A stretch of DNA of 64,000 nt from Thalassotalea atypica (GTDB lineage Bacteria; Pseudomonadota; Gammaproteobacteria; Enterobacterales; Alteromonadaceae): the NCBI RefSeq assembly GCF_030295975.1, contig NZ_AP027364.1, forward strand, positions 3,100,001 through 3,164,000. The letters are read 5' to 3'. Shown one piece after another: positions 8,325-18,764 of this stretch. A model generated the notes under the pieces. That model saw only the letters and a program-made list of their open reading frames with translations. It was not told where the DNA came from and did not search any database. A program made the position numbers and the translations under genes. Each line of letters starts with the position of its first letter. Position 1 is the first letter of the stretch.

Positions 8325-10490
8325 ATGAACCAACGCATTGCTATAGAAAATATTCAAGTATCCCCGCTTTTGTACCAATTTGTAGAACAAGAGGTTTTAC
8401 CTCTAACCTCATTACTTTCTGAAAAATTTTGGTCAGACTTTGCAGAAATCATTACTGATCTAACTCCGGTTAATCAGGCCTTGTTAGCCAAAAGAGAGAG
8501 CCTGCAAGTACAAATTGATGATTGGCACAAAGCCAACTCTTATCAAGTGGAAGACTTATCTTCATACAAATCTTTCCTTTCTTCAATTGGTTATATCGAG
8601 CCCCTAGTAAGCGATTTTGAGATAGAAACAGCACAAGTCGATGATGAATTGGCTCACATGGCAGGACCACAATTGGTTGTACCGATCATGAATGCTAGAT
8701 TTGCTTTAAATGCTGTTAACGCGCGCTGGGGAAGCCTCTATGATGCATTGTATGGCTCAGACATTATTGATGAAAATGACGGTGCAGAAAAAGCGGGTAA
8801 CTATAACCCAGTGAGAGGCAACAAGGTCATTGCTTTTGCCAAACAGTTTTTGGATGACAATCTACCATTAGCTAATGGCTCTCATGCAGACGTTATTAGT
8901 TATCAGATCATTGGCAATGACTTGAAAGCAACATTGACGGATGGCGAATCAACATTACTGAAGGACGTTGATGCATTGGTCGGCTTTAACGGTGATAAAA
9001 ACCAGCCTACTGAAATCCTTTGCTCGCACCACAAATTAAATATTCAATTGTGTTTTGACGACAACCCTATTGGCCGCTCAGACCGTGCAAGCATGTCTGA
9101 CATTAAACTCGAGTCAGCATTAACTACCATCATGGACTGTGAAGATTCGGTAGCAGCTGTAGATGCTGAAGACAAAGTAATAGCCTATAAAAATTGGCTT
9201 GGATTAATCACGGGTCGTTTAACTGAATCTATTAATAAAGGTGAATCATCTTTTGTCCGTCGCATGGCTCAAGACAAGTCATTTAAGACAGTTAGTGGCA
9301 ACTCAGTATCAGTTAAAGGCCGAAGTTTAATGTTTGTCCGTAATGTTGGCCATTTAATGACAAATAACATTATACTCGACGAGCAAGGCAACAATGTACC
9401 AGAAGGTATCGTTGACGCAGTGATTACAAGCTTAATTGCCAGTTTAGATATAAGCGGCAAGTATCAGGGCATAAACAGTCGGCAAGGCTCGATTTATATA
9501 GTTAAACCTAAAATGCATGGTTCAGAAGAAGTCGCTTTTGCCAACACCTTATTTGCACGAACTGAGCAAGCACTTAACCTTAGACCTAACACCATAAAAA
9601 TGGGGATCATGGATGAAGAAAGACGTACCACTGTTAATTTAAAAAACTGTATTCATGCAGCGAAATCTCGCGTCGTGTTCATCAATACTGGCTTTTTGGA
9701 TCGTACTGGAGATGAAATACACACTTCGATGCATGCTGGGCCTATGGCCAGAAAAGGTGATATTAAGCTAACCAAATGGATTGGAGCTTACGAGAACAAC
9801 AATGTTGATGTGGGCCTTAGCTGCGGATTAAGCGGTAAAGCGCAAATTGGTAAAGGCATGTGGCCAATACCTGATCAGATGTTAAATATGTACAAAACGA
9901 AAGTGGCGCATGTTAAATCTGGGGCAAACACTGCTTGGGTGCCCTCACCTACTGCTGCGACATTACATGCAATGCATTATCATCAACATAATGTCTTTTC
10001 GCTACAACAAGCTATATTCGAGCGAGAAGACGCACTACTTGACGATATTTTAAACATTCCACTAGCTACCGACACCAATTGGAGCGAGCAAGAAATATCT
10101 GACGAATTGGATAATAACGCACAAGGCATTTTAGGTTACGTCGTTAGGTGGATTGATCAAGGTATTGGCTGCTCAAAAGTACCTGACATTACCAATGTTG
10201 GTTTAATGGAAGATAGAGCAACCTTACGCATTTCTAGTCAGCATATTGCCAATTGGTTGATGCATGGCATTTGCACCAAAGACCAAGTGATGAACAGCAT
10301 GAAAAAAATGGCTCGGATAGTCGACCAGCAAAATGTACATGACTTAACTTATGTCGCGATGTGCGATGACATAGATAACAGTATTGCATTCAGCGCTGCT
10401 TGCGATTTAGTGTTTAAAGGTGACAGTCAACCCAGTGGTTATACAGAGCCTCTGCTGCACCATTACCGACTAGTGAAAAAAAATTCATAA
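8325..10490 (+). CDS. glcB: malate synthase G
   Basis: Condenses glyoxylate with acetyl-CoA to give malate, the second step of the glyoxylate shunt. The 721-residue length and the N-terminal [18 protein letters not shown] type start identify the monomeric G isoform (E. coli GlcB 723 residues) rather than the A isoform. Family blocks visible include [21 protein letters not shown], the [14 protein letters not shown] stretch and the [14 protein letters not shown] block. AAGGG lies upstream of the ATG. It is separated from the LysR gene by a terminator and probably has its own regulated promoter. Confidence 0.96.
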   Translation: MNQRIAIENIQVSPLLYQFVEQEVLPLTSLLSEKFWSDFAEIITDLTPVNQALLAKRESLQVQIDDWHKANSYQVEDLSSYKSFLSSIGYIEPLVSDFEIETAQVDDELAHMAGPQLVVPIMNARFALNAVNARWGSLYDALYGSDIIDENDGAEKAGNYNPVRGNKVIAFAKQFLDDNLPLANGSHADVISYQIIGNDLKATLTDGESTLLKDVDALVGFNGDKNQPTEILCSHHKLNIQLCFDDNPIGRSDRASMSDIKLESALTTIMDCEDSVAAVDAEDKVIAYKNWLGLITGRLTESINKGESSFVRRMAQDKSFKTVSGNSVSVKGRSLMFVRNVGHLMTNNIILDEQGNNVPEGIVDAVITSLIASLDISGKYQGINSRQGSIYIVKPKMHGSEEVAFANTLFARTEQALNLRPNTIKMGIMDEERRTTVNLKNCIHAAKSRVVFINTGFLDRTGDEIHTSMHAGPMARKGDIKLTKWIGAYENNNVDVGLSCGLSGKAQIGKGMWPIPDQMLNMYKTKVAHVKSGANTAWVPSPTAATLHAMHYHQHNVFSLQQAIFEREDALLDDILNIPLATDTNWSEQEISDELDNNAQGILGYVVRWIDQGIGCSKVPDITNVGLMEDRATLRISSQHIANWLMHGICTKDQVMNSMKKMARIVDQQNVHDLTYVAMCDDIDNSIAFSAACDLVFKGDSQPSGYTEPLLHHYRLVKKNS

Positions 10491-10640
10491 CCTTGAAGGT
10501 AGAATATTACTTTTCCTGTTCTAGTTTCCATCTGTGCTATTTTAATGAAAAAAGTGTATCAGAATTCGTGAATACTAAGTAAATGGTTAACCCCCACAAC
10601 CCTATAAATCAATACGGATACTGAGTAAAAAATAAGGCAG

Positions 10641-10668
10641 AGCGCACATTAAATGCGCTTTATCTTAA
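10641..10668 (+). terminator. probable glcB terminator
   Basis: AGCGCA / TGCGCT stem with a 7-nt loop followed by TTATCTT, 150 nt beyond glcB. The stem is short and the T-run interrupted, so this is only moderately convincing. The rest of the gap up to 10798 shows no other clear element. Confidence 0.45.
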
Positions 10669-10798
10669 ATAACCGTCCACTTATCCCACAGTACTCGCAC
10701 AGAAAGAATTTAACGCTTATAGTAACAATGTACAAAATAGTTACATTTTTTTGGCACAAGAGACAAAGTTTTAGGATTGTCGTTAAAGGGGGAGATGT

Positions 10799-11209
10799 AT
10801 GAAAGCACTATTAAAGCCAATATTTTTGGGCACAGCACTAAGTACTTTAGGGGTTTGCTTTACGCTCTCTCATGCTGCCAGTATTTCTGCTACTCAAGAC
10901 GTTGAAGCACCAAAAATGGTGGTCATGACTCAAATATTCCCGATCACAAACAATCAAGAATTCAAAGATCCTCAATCATTTTTGCAAGTTTTTGATAAAC
11001 CATTGGTACGTATCCCAATGGCAACACCACCGAGCGAACAATTTAAACAAGCACGTAAGAAAAATCAGTTTTTTGAACTAGCGACTGTATTCAATGACAA
11101 GCTACAACAGTTTATCGCCGACATCAATTTACCCATTTATGAAAATAAAGATGTAGAAGGTGAAAAAGGCTTAAGACATGTTGCAGGGCAGAAAACGTGT
11201 AAATCATAA
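10799..11209 (+). CDS. unknown exported protein
   Basis: A 136-residue protein I do not recognise. Residues 1-26 form a signal peptide: basic start, hydrophobic core (IFLGTALSTLGVCFTL) and an SHA-A cleavage site. The mature part is about 110 residues with no cysteine pair apart from a lone Cys near the end, no membrane segment and no known motif. A strong purine-rich AAGGGGGAGA ribosome-binding site precedes the ATG, and a good terminator follows, so it is a self-contained gene. It lies between glcB and ppiD without obvious functional link. Confidence 0.7.
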   Translation: MKALLKPIFLGTALSTLGVCFTLSHAASISATQDVEAPKMVVMTQIFPITNNQEFKDPQSFLQVFDKPLVRIPMATPPSEQFKQARKKNQFFELATVFNDKLQQFIADINLPIYENKDVEGEKGLRHVAGQKTCKS

Positions 11210-11240
11210 TTACAGTAACTTCCTCTTTAATGAATTTGTT

Positions 11241-11265
11241 AAAAGGTCTGTGAAGGACCTTTTTT
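11241..11265 (+). terminator. terminator of the exported-protein gene
   Basis: AAAAGGTC / GACCTTTT stem with a 7-nt loop and a six-base T-run, about 30 nt after the stop codon. Confidence 0.85.
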
Positions 11266-11394
11266 GATCCTAAAAAAAATCTAATTAGCTTAGCACCATA
11301 ATTTTTAAAGCCATTAGTTCGATTATCTAAAAGCTGCCTATAGTTACTCACCTATAATAGGCATCGTGCATCAAAGCCAAAGCTATTTGGTAAT

Positions 11395-11418
11395 AAAAAA
11401 GGCGCACAATGCGCCTTT
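11395..11418 (-). terminator. ppiD terminator
   Basis: On the minus strand AAAGGCGCA TTG TGCGCCTTTTTT: 9-bp stem, 3-nt loop and T-run, 23 nt past the ppiD stop. Confidence 0.88.
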
Positions 11419-11440
11419 CATCATTTATATTCTGAGTAGC

Positions 11441-13348
11441 CTAATATGGCGTTGCAGGCTCAACCGTTTGACGACGCGTAACCTTAGCTTTTGCTTTTAA
11501 AGCGTCAAGGTAGCTCTTATAACTCGCTTGAGAGATTTGTGCGTCCTGCTGTTGCTTAAGGCTAGGGTTAGGTTCACCTTCAATAATATTAACCGCTTGC
11601 ACTTCTACAATTGCAATATCACCGTTACTCAAGGTCACAGTCGCCGCCGATACAGCTCCTTCAGTAGGATGCGCTAATGTAAACGCCTGTCTAACAAGTG
11701 AATTATCTAGATCAGCAGAGTTTCGAGTAACACCAGTCTGAGGTGTGATGGTTGCGTTAACTTCACTAAGCTTCGTTGAAACATCAGCACCTTCGATGAA
11801 CAAGGCTAACAGCTCATCGGCGCTCTGTTTAGCTTTCTCCGATGCTTTTTCAGCAACCAGATTCGCCTTAATACCAGCTTTTACTTCTTCTAGTGGTTTA
11901 ACATCAGCTTCTTGGTGCTCTGCTAAACGTAAAACCATCACCACACTATCGTTAACTTCGATAATGTCAGAGTTTAAGTTTTCGACCAACACGATATCTG
12001 AGAATGCAGCGTCAATAATTTTGTTATTGTTAAATGGTGGTAAGTTACCGGCACGAGCAATCCAATCAGAGACTTTAACTTCACTACTCACAATTTCAGC
12101 GGCATCTTCTAGTGAGTCAGGAAATTCAAAACTCACACGCGCCAACTCTTGTTGTAATTCGAAGAATTTATCTTGGGCTTTCTCGTTACTCACATTACTT
12201 TCTAGCTCACTTTTAACATCAGCTAGCGCTTGAATTTCTTCAGCTTTAAAGTCCGTTAACTTAATGATATGAAAACCAAAGCTAGATTCGACAAGTTCAG
12301 AGTGGCTACCAACGCCAGAAAGCGCGTAAGCTGCCTCTTCAAAGGCTGGCTCCATAACGCCGCGCTCAATCCAATCCAAGTCACCGTCAATTTCAGCACT
12401 GGCGATATCTGCAGAAAACTCTCTGGCAAGTGCAGCAAAGTCTTCACCTTGGTTTAATTTCGCCAATACGGATTCTGCTGTCGCTTTTGCGCTGTCTTCA
12501 TCTTCACCAAACTCAATTAAGATATGAGCAACACGACGCTGTTCATCGGTGCGGTAAGCAGCCATGTTTTCTTGGTAATATGTTTCGATGTCTTTATCTG
12601 AAACAATGATCGTTTTTGCAATATCGTCAACGTTTAAGCTTACGTATTCTAATTTAACTTTTTCGTCATTTTGAAATCTCGCTTGATTAGCTTGATAAAA
12701 TGATTTTATTTCTTCATCTGTTACTTCTACTTGCGCTTTAAATTGCTCAGCTGAAATAGTCGCGTAACGGATGTCACGAGTTTGATTTTGCAAATCATTT
12801 AATTGCTTTAACTGGTACGGTAAGCTGAACTCACTTGAAACAAGTGATTGGCTTAACTGACGACGTGTCATTTCAACGCGTAGGTAGTCTCTAAAATCAG
12901 ATGATTGGAAAAAGCCTGCCTGATTGATCATAGCAAGGTAGCGATTGTTATCAAAAACACCGTCTATTTGAAATTCTGGCATCGTGCGTATCGTTTCTTT
13001 AATTTTTTCGTTTGATACGCGGATGGCTAATTCGTCTGCATTTTGATCCATCAATAATTCATTGATAAGAGTGTCTAAAACACCCGTTCTAAACGTTGCC
13101 ATATAATTTGGGTCAGCCGCAATAGTTTCAAACATTTCCCCAAATTGTTGCGCCATTCTATTACGTTGGCTTTGATATGATTTCTCAAAGTCTGCTTGAG
13201 ATATCTTTGCGCCATTAACTTCTGCTACTGACGTGTCAACTGAATTGGTATAACTACCTAGCCCAGCTACAGCAAAAGTTAAAATAATAAAGCCAAGAAT
13301 CACTTTGGCTATCACTCCTTGAGAGTTTTCTCTAATATTCTCTAACAT
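11441..13348 (-). CDS. ppiD: periplasmic folding chaperone PpiD
   Basis: Inner-membrane-anchored periplasmic chaperone near the Sec translocon. The 635-residue protein starts with the typical MLENIRENSQGVIAKVILGF and one membrane helix (residues about 12-34). A SurA-like N-terminal chaperone domain follows, then one parvulin domain (about residues 262-365; RRVAHILIEFGEDED to SSFGFHIIKLTDF), and a long C-terminal helical region. It is last in the tig-clpP-clpX-lon-hupB-ppiD series, as in many gammaproteobacteria, with 207 bp separating it from hupB and a terminator between. Confidence 0.94.
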   Translation of the reverse strand: MLENIRENSQGVIAKVILGFIILTFAVAGLGSYTNSVDTSVAEVNGAKISQADFEKSYQSQRNRMAQQFGEMFETIAADPNYMATFRTGVLDTLINELLMDQNADELAIRVSNEKIKETIRTMPEFQIDGVFDNNRYLAMINQAGFFQSSDFRDYLRVEMTRRQLSQSLVSSEFSLPYQLKQLNDLQNQTRDIRYATISAEQFKAQVEVTDEEIKSFYQANQARFQNDEKVKLEYVSLNVDDIAKTIIVSDKDIETYYQENMAAYRTDEQRRVAHILIEFGEDEDSAKATAESVLAKLNQGEDFAALAREFSADIASAEIDGDLDWIERGVMEPAFEEAAYALSGVGSHSELVESSFGFHIIKLTDFKAEEIQALADVKSELESNVSNEKAQDKFFELQQELARVSFEFPDSLEDAAEIVSSEVKVSDWIARAGNLPPFNNNKIIDAAFSDIVLVENLNSDIIEVNDSVVMVLRLAEHQEADVKPLEEVKAGIKANLVAEKASEKAKQSADELLALFIEGADVSTKLSEVNATITPQTGVTRNSADLDNSLVRQAFTLAHPTEGAVSAATVTLSNGDIAIVEVQAVNIIEGEPNPSLKQQQDAQISQASYKSYLDALKAKAKVTRRQTVEPATPY

Positions 13349-13503
13349 TTTTATCTCTTAAACACTTATGAGTATCTTCTTTGTGCGCGATTTTAACAGA
13401 TGCAGCGCCTTGCTTGAAGTCACATGCAGCGATATTTTACATAATCTAACCAATATATCGTTTAAATATGCATTCGAATGATATTTTTAAATGGCGTACA
13501 AAA

Positions 13504-13531
13504 GAAAAGACCACCCGTAGGTGGTCTTTGT
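13504..13531 (-). terminator. hupB terminator
   Basis: AAAGACCACC CGTA GGTGGTCTTT is a perfect 10-bp stem with a 4-nt loop, 25 nt past hupB. It ends the hupB transcript before ppiD. Confidence 0.88.
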
Positions 13532-13555
13532 AATCTTAATTGCTATAACTAATGA

Positions 13556-13828
13556 TTAGTTACAAGCATCTTTTAATGCTTTACCAGCTTTAAAAGATGG
13601 GATTTTAGCCGCAGCGATTTCGATCGTTGCACCCGTTTGCGGGTTACGGCCCGTGCGAGCTGCGCGGTCACGTACTGAGAACGTACCAAAACCAACAAGT
13701 GCTACTTGCTCACCACCTTTTAATTCTTCAGTAACCGCTTCGATAAACGAATCTAACGCACGGCCAGCTGCAGCTTTAGAAATATCAGCACCAGCAGCAA
13801 TTTTCTCTATTAGTTGAGACTTATTCAC
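13556..13828 (-). CDS. hupB: nucleoid protein HU, beta subunit
   Basis: Small histone-like protein that bends and packs DNA. The 90-residue product is full length and shows [20 protein letters not shown] at the start, the dimer core [19 protein letters not shown] and the DNA-binding arm [14 protein letters not shown]. It starts with GTG at 13828, preceded by AAGGGGAA. It sits immediately downstream of lon as in E. coli and has its own strong promoter (13890-13918). Confidence 0.96.
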   Translation of the reverse strand: MNKSQLIEKIAAGADISKAAAGRALDSFIEAVTEELKGGEQVALVGFGTFSVRDRAARTGRNPQTGATIEIAAAKIPSFKAGKALKDACN

Positions 13829-13889
13829 AGTGTCTTCCCCTTCATTTGTTATTATTCAGCACTATTTTGTTTGTAGCGTCCTGCAGAAG

Positions 13890-13918
13890 TTTATAGCAAG
13901 CTTCTTTTTGAACATCAA
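13890..13918 (-). promoter_or_regulatory. sigma-70 promoter of hupB
   Basis: On the minus strand TTGATG, 17-bp spacer, TATAAA: 4/6 and 5/6 matches to the consensus with ideal spacing, about 60 nt upstream of the GTG start. Confidence 0.65.
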
Positions 13919-14035
13919 GCACTGAGTTTAAGAAAAATTAATATAGATAATTATTATTATCTTTATCCAAACCCCTATTAATATTGAGGTCTAGCCTTAT
14001 CAGCGTTAGTTAACTTACCATAGTTTCAGCGTTTG

Positions 14036-14076
14036 AAAAGTGAAAATTGCAGTTTTTTTGATTTTTTTTCACTTTT
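14036..14076 (-). terminator. hairpin downstream of lon
   Basis: A perfect 11-bp inverted repeat AAAAGTGAAAA / TTTTCACTTTT with a 19-nt loop, 25 nt past the lon stop. It is AT-rich with a T-rich end, so it may act as a weak terminator between lon and hupB. Confidence 0.5.
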
Positions 14077-14101
14077 TGTCTAAAAAAGTACCTTAACAAC
14101 T

Positions 14102-16453
14102 CTATTTTTCAGCAATCTTCCACTTTTCAACTGGATGTTCCAGTGCAATTTCAAGCACTTCTTCAATCCATTTGACTGGGTGAATTGTTAAATCCTGTTT
14201 AACATTTGCTGGAATTTCCTTCAGATCACGTTCGTTGTCTTTAGGAATAACCACTGTTTTAATACCTCCACGATGTGCTGCTAGTAACTTTTCTTTCAGT
14301 CCACCAATGGCTAGCACTTCACCACGTAGAGTAATTTCACCCGTCATTGCCACATCCGCCTTAACTGGATTGCCAGTCAAACTTGAAACAAGTGCAGTAC
14401 ACATACCTATACCCGCACTTGGCCCATCTTTAGGCGTTGCGCCTTCAGGAACATGAACATGAATATCACGTTTTTCATTGAAATCATCATTAATACGTAA
14501 TTTCTCTGAACGACTTCTAACAACCGTCATAGCCGCTTGAATGGACTCTTTCATGACATCGCCCAATGAGCCCGTGTAGGTCAACTTGCCTTTACCTGGT
14601 ACTGATGCGGTTTCAATGGTCAGAAGCTCTCCGCCCACTTGCGTCCATGCTAAACCTGTCACCAAACCAACTCTATTACTGTCATCCGCCTTACCGTAGT
14701 CAAAGCGTTGAACGCCTAGGAACTCGCTCAAATTATCTTGGGTGATAACAACTTTCTTCAGTGACTTATCAAGTAATATCGCTTTAACCGCTTTTCGACA
14801 TAATTTCGAAATTTCACGCTCTAAGTTACGTACACCGGCTTCGCGAGTATAGAAACGAATCACCCCAATAATGGCGCTATCGTCAATTTCAATTTCTTTC
14901 GCTTTTAAGCCATTACGCTCAATTTGTTTCTCAACCAAGTGTCGACGTGCAATGTTCAGCTTTTCGTCTTCGGTGTAGCCTGATAAACGGATGACTTCCA
15001 TACGGTCAAGTAATGGTCCAGGAATATCCATACTGTTAGAAGTTGCAACAAACATCACATCAGACAAATCGTAATCGACCTCTAAATAATGATCGTTGAA
15101 GCTACTGTTTTGTTCAGGATCTAACACTTCAAGCAATGCAGACGCTGGGTCGCCTCGCATGTCGGAAGCCATTTTGTCGATTTCATCTAGCAAGAATAAT
15201 GGATTTTTAACACCGACTTTCGCGATTTTTTGGATTAACTTACCTGGTAATGATCCAATGTAAGTGCGACGATGACCACGAATTTCAGCCTCATCTCTTA
15301 CGCCACCTAGTGCCATTCGAACATATTTACGGCCAGTAGATTTAGCAATTGACTGCCCTAGTGATGTTTTACCAACCCCTGGAGGTCCGACTAAACATAA
15401 AATAGGTCCTTTAAGTTGAGTGACACGTTGTTGCACGGCCAAATACTCTAGTATGCGTTCTTTAACTTTATCTAAGCCGTAATGATCTTGCTCTAGCACT
15501 TCTTCTGCTAGCTTTAAGTTACGTTTTAGCTTGCTGCGTTTTTTCCACGGGACATTACACATCCAGTCAATATAACTCCGAACCACTGTCGCTTCAGCTG
15601 ACATGGTTGACATCATTTTGAGTTTCTGAAATTCAGCTAAGGTTTTATCTTTTGCTTCTTTCGGCATTTGCGCATCATCGATACGCTTTTGCATTTGTTC
15701 ATGCTCATCAGGGACATCATCCATTTCACCGAGTTCTTTTTGAATCGCTTTCATTTGCTCATTCAAATAGTACTCCCGCTGGCTTTTCTCCATTTGCTTT
15801 TTAACCCGCGTGCGAATTTTTTTCTCAACCTGAAGTAAGTCAATTTCCCCTTCCATTAGCGCCATTAGATATTCTAAACGTTCACCTACATGAGTAATTT
15901 CTAGAACTTTCTGTTTATCATCTAGTTTTAACGGCATATGTGCAGCCATGGTGTCAGCAAGCTGCTCTGGCTCTTCAATACCTGATAATGATGTCAGTAC
16001 TTCTGGTGGGATTTTTTTATTTAGCTTAACGTAACCTTCGAATTGAGAAATGGCCGAGCGCACCAGCACTTCGCTGGTGTCATCTTCTACGGCTTCCGCA
16101 TTAATATACTCAATATCAGCAGTAAAATATTCTTCTGTGTGGATAAACTTGCTGATTTTAGCTCGCTTAACGCCTTCTACCAATACTTTTACCGTACCAT
16201 CAGGCAGTTTTAGCATTTGAAGAATTGATGCAACAGTACCTGTCTCATAAACGTCGCTGGACATAGGATCATCCACTGCCGCATCTTTTTGAGCTACCAG
16301 AAACACTTGTTTATCACTTTCCATCGCCAAATCTAAACTACGAATAGATTTTTCACGCCCAACAAACAATGGGATCACCATCTGTGGATAAACAACGACA
16401 TCGCGCAGTGCTAATACTGGGATCTCAACTACGCCAGATAATTCTTTGGTCAT
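14102..16453 (-). CDS. lon: ATP-dependent protease Lon
   Basis: Cytoplasmic AAA+ serine protease that degrades misfolded and regulatory proteins. The 783-residue protein has the N-terminal substrate domain (residues 10-205), Walker [10 protein letters not shown], Walker [10 protein letters not shown] and the protease domain with catalytic Ser679 (DGPSAG) and Lys722 ([10 protein letters not shown]). Those residue numbers match E. coli Lon exactly. It lies between clpX and hupB. A sigma-32 promoter about 85 nt upstream indicates heat-shock control separate from clpX, whose terminator lies in the same gap. Confidence 0.98.
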   Translation of the reverse strand: MTKELSGVVEIPVLALRDVVVYPQMVIPLFVGREKSIRSLDLAMESDKQVFLVAQKDAAVDDPMSSDVYETGTVASILQMLKLPDGTVKVLVEGVKRAKISKFIHTEEYFTADIEYINAEAVEDDTSEVLVRSAISQFEGYVKLNKKIPPEVLTSLSGIEEPEQLADTMAAHMPLKLDDKQKVLEITHVGERLEYLMALMEGEIDLLQVEKKIRTRVKKQMEKSQREYYLNEQMKAIQKELGEMDDVPDEHEQMQKRIDDAQMPKEAKDKTLAEFQKLKMMSTMSAEATVVRSYIDWMCNVPWKKRSKLKRNLKLAEEVLEQDHYGLDKVKERILEYLAVQQRVTQLKGPILCLVGPPGVGKTSLGQSIAKSTGRKYVRMALGGVRDEAEIRGHRRTYIGSLPGKLIQKIAKVGVKNPLFLLDEIDKMASDMRGDPASALLEVLDPEQNSSFNDHYLEVDYDLSDVMFVATSNSMDIPGPLLDRMEVIRLSGYTEDEKLNIARRHLVEKQIERNGLKAKEIEIDDSAIIGVIRFYTREAGVRNLEREISKLCRKAVKAILLDKSLKKVVITQDNLSEFLGVQRFDYGKADDSNRVGLVTGLAWTQVGGELLTIETASVPGKGKLTYTGSLGDVMKESIQAAMTVVRSRSEKLRINDDFNEKRDIHVHVPEGATPKDGPSAGIGMCTALVSSLTGNPVKADVAMTGEITLRGEVLAIGGLKEKLLAAHRGGIKTVVIPKDNERDLKEIPANVKQDLTIHPVKWIEEVLEIALEHPVEKWKIAEK

Positions 16454-16534
16454 AGGTACTCTCTTGGAAATTAGGAGAAATATGTGCAGCTAACAGTTGA
16501 CAGCTACACCCATTAAAATTTTATTGTTAAAAAG

Positions 16535-16563
16535 TATATGGGGTTATCTCATGCACTTTCAAC
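16535..16563 (-). promoter_or_regulatory. sigma-32 (heat-shock) promoter of lon
   Basis: On the minus strand GTTGAAA, 13-nt spacer, CCCCATATA, almost identical to the RpoH consensus CTTGAAA-N11-15-CCCCATNT. It lies about 85 nt upstream of the lon ATG, the place where E. coli lon has its heat-shock promoter. Confidence 0.85.
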
Positions 16564-16623
16564 AAAAGAAAACTAAAAAGAGTGATGTATGGCTGGGAAA
16601 AGGGAATTTAGAGAGCCAGAATT

Positions 16624-16652
16624 AAAAAAGGCACATCGATATGTGCCTTTTA
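16624..16652 (-). terminator. clpX terminator
   Basis: AAAAGGCACAT ATCG ATGTGCCTTTT stem (11 bp) followed by a T-run on the minus strand, 20 nt after the clpX stop. Confidence 0.88.
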
Positions 16653-16672
16653 ATTCTATTTGAGTTTTAGGT

Positions 16673-17953
16673 TTAACTATCAGATGCAGCTTGGTCTTGC
16701 TGAGTCTCGTAAATAATTATCGGTTTTGACTCACCAGTAATAACTGTTTCATCAACAACCACCTTGGCCGCATTTTCCATAGACGGTAATTCGTACATCG
16801 TATCGAGTAAAACCCCTTCAACTATCGAACGTAGACCACGAGCACCTGTTTTTCTCACCATCGCTTTATTAGCAATGGCAAGTAATGCGTCTTTTCTAAA
16901 CTCTAATTCAACGTCTTCCATGTCGAATAAGGCAACAAACTGCTTAGTTAAGGCATTTTTTGGCTCTTGAAGAATTTGCACTAATGCGTCTTCATCAAGC
17001 TCAGTCAAGGTAGCAACAACCGGCAGACGACCGATAAATTCAGGAATTAACCCGTATTTAACTAAATCTTCGGGCTCTACTTCTTGAAAACGCTCAGTTA
17101 GGGTTTTTTCTTGATCTTTACTGCGCACGTCCGCACCAAAGCCAATACCAGTGCCTACATCACAACGCTGCTCAATAACTTTATCTAAACCTGCAAATGC
17201 ACCACCACAAATAAACAAGATTTTTGACGTATCTACTTGCAAAAACTCTTGTTGTGGATGCTTGCGACCACCTTGAGGCGGTACTGAAGCAATAGTACCT
17301 TCAATCAGTTTAAGTAATGCTTGTTGAACACCTTCACCTGAGACATCTCGCGTGATCGACGGATTGTCTGATTTACGGGAAATCTTGTCGATTTCATCGA
17401 TATAAACAATACCTCGCTGTGCCTTGTCGACATCATAGTCACACTTTTGCAACAACTTTTGTATGATGTTTTCAACGTCTTCGCCAACATAACCTGCTTC
17501 AGTTAGTGTCGTCGCGTCTGCCATGGTAAATGGCACATCTAATAACCTTGCTAGCGTTTCCGCAAGCAAAGTTTTACCACTACCTGTAGGGCCTATAAGC
17601 AAAATATTACTTTTACTTAGCTCGACACCATTGTGTGAGTCACCATTTCGTAAACGCTTATAGTGATTATATACCGCTACTGACAACACTTTCTTAGCGT
17701 GGTCTTGGCCGATAACATAATCGTCAAGACTTTCACGAATTTCAACAGGTGACGGTAAAGACTCTTTGTCTTGCTTAGGGGCAATTTCTTTTATTTCTTC
17801 ACGAATAATGTCATTACACAGCTCAACACATTCATCACAAATAAAAACAGACGGCCCAGCAATTAACTTACGAACTTCATGTTGGCTTTTGCCACAAAAA
17901 GAACAGTACAACAACTTTCCATTGTCACCGTCACCTTTTTTAATATCGGTCAT
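16673..17953 (-). CDS. clpX: ATP-dependent unfoldase ClpX
   Basis: AAA+ unfoldase that feeds substrates to ClpP. The 426-residue protein begins with a C4 zinc-finger (Cys17, Cys20, Cys39, Cys42) for substrate and adaptor recognition. It continues with Walker [16 protein letters not shown], Walker [11 protein letters not shown], the GYVGEDVE pore-1 loop and the sensor region TGARGLRSI. The IGF-type ClpP-binding loop is present as GIGFGAD. It lies 83 bp downstream of clpP in the same direction, so co-transcription is likely. Confidence 0.98.
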   Translation of the reverse strand: MTDIKKGDGDNGKLLYCSFCGKSQHEVRKLIAGPSVFICDECVELCNDIIREEIKEIAPKQDKESLPSPVEIRESLDDYVIGQDHAKKVLSVAVYNHYKRLRNGDSHNGVELSKSNILLIGPTGSGKTLLAETLARLLDVPFTMADATTLTEAGYVGEDVENIIQKLLQKCDYDVDKAQRGIVYIDEIDKISRKSDNPSITRDVSGEGVQQALLKLIEGTIASVPPQGGRKHPQQEFLQVDTSKILFICGGAFAGLDKVIEQRCDVGTGIGFGADVRSKDQEKTLTERFQEVEPEDLVKYGLIPEFIGRLPVVATLTELDEDALVQILQEPKNALTKQFVALFDMEDVELEFRKDALLAIANKAMVRKTGARGLRSIVEGVLLDTMYELPSMENAAKVVVDETVITGESKPIIIYETQQDQAASDS

Positions 17954-18036
17954 ACGGTACCTCTAAATCTTTTAAAATAATTAAACTTCAATACTGTTAA
18001 GTATTTCATAAAATACGCAGATAACAATAAAGCTTA

Positions 18037-18675
18037 TTATTTATCGTCTCTTTGTTCTAATATGGCATCAACCAAACCATATTCAACCGCACTTTCTGCA
18101 CTTAAGAAATTATCACGGTCGGTATCTTCAGCTACTTTTTCCAACGGTTGGCCAGTATGGTCAGCCATTAAACGATTTAGCTTTTCTTTGATGTACAGTA
18201 TTTCCTTGGCGTGTATCTCAAAATCAGATGCTTGACCTTGGAATCCACCTAATGGTTGGTGAATCATGACACGTGCATTTGGCAAACAATAGCGCTTACC
18301 TTTTTCACCACCAGAGAGTAAGAATGCGCCCATGCTTGCCGCTTGCCCAATACATACAGTGCTAATGTTCGGCTTAATAAATTTCATGGTGTCATAAATT
18401 GCCATACCCGCAGTGACAGAGCCACCAGGAGAATTGATATAAAGATAAATATCTTTATCTGGGCTTTCTGACTCTAAGAATAGCATTTGAGCAACGATAA
18501 GATTCGCCATATGGTCTTCTACTTGACCACAAAGAAAGATCACTCGCTCTTTAAGTAGTCGTGAGTATATGTCATAAGAGCGTTCACCTTTAGGCGTTTG
18601 TTCAACAACCATTGGGACTAAAGCTGATTCTGTGACGTTAGTTATATCAGGGGAATTTTTATGAGAAGTAAACAA
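18037..18675 (-). CDS. clpP: ATP-dependent Clp protease proteolytic subunit
   Basis: Serine peptidase that forms the double-heptamer chamber of ClpXP. The 212-residue precursor has the catalytic triad Ser114 (GQAASMGAF), His139 (MIHQPLGG) and Asp188, each shifted by +3 relative to the E. coli precursor. The N-terminal about 17 residues probably form the propeptide removed by self-cleavage. It is the first gene after tig, from which it is separated by a terminator that overlaps the clpP promoter. Confidence 0.97.
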   Translation of the reverse strand: MFTSHKNSPDITNVTESALVPMVVEQTPKGERSYDIYSRLLKERVIFLCGQVEDHMANLIVAQMLFLESESPDKDIYLYINSPGGSVTAGMAIYDTMKFIKPNISTVCIGQAASMGAFLLSGGEKGKRYCLPNARVMIHQPLGGFQGQASDFEIHAKEILYIKEKLNRLMADHTGQPLEKVAEDTDRDNFLSAESAVEYGLVDAILEQRDDK

Positions 18676-18693
18676 CAGTTCTTTCCTTATTAT

Positions 18694-18730
18694 AAAAAAA
18701 ATGGCTCATATGAATCCATACAAGCCATTT
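18694..18730 (-). terminator. tig terminator overlapping the clpP promoter
   Basis: Minus strand: AAATGGCTTGTATG (18730-18717), loop GATT, CATATGAGCCATTT (18712-18699), then five T. This is a 14-bp stem with two G-U pairs. It ends tig transcripts. The upstream arm overlaps the -10 box of the clpP promoter. Confidence 0.85.
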
Positions 18731-18755
18731 AAGCTATTGCTTAGCGTGTTGTCAA
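18727..18755 (-). promoter_or_regulatory. sigma-70 promoter of clpP-clpX
   Basis: On the minus strand TTGACA (18755-18750), 17-bp spacer, TTAAAT (18732-18727). The predicted start at about 18720 falls near the end of the terminator's upstream arm, so clpP transcripts would lack most of that arm and escape the hairpin. Confidence 0.65.
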
Positions 18756-18764
18756 TCTAAAAGC

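Noticed and set aside
11334-11363. TGCCTAT/ATAGGCA repeat with an internal TATAAT
   Set aside because: No -35 at a useful distance and no gene in that direction before the ppiD terminator.
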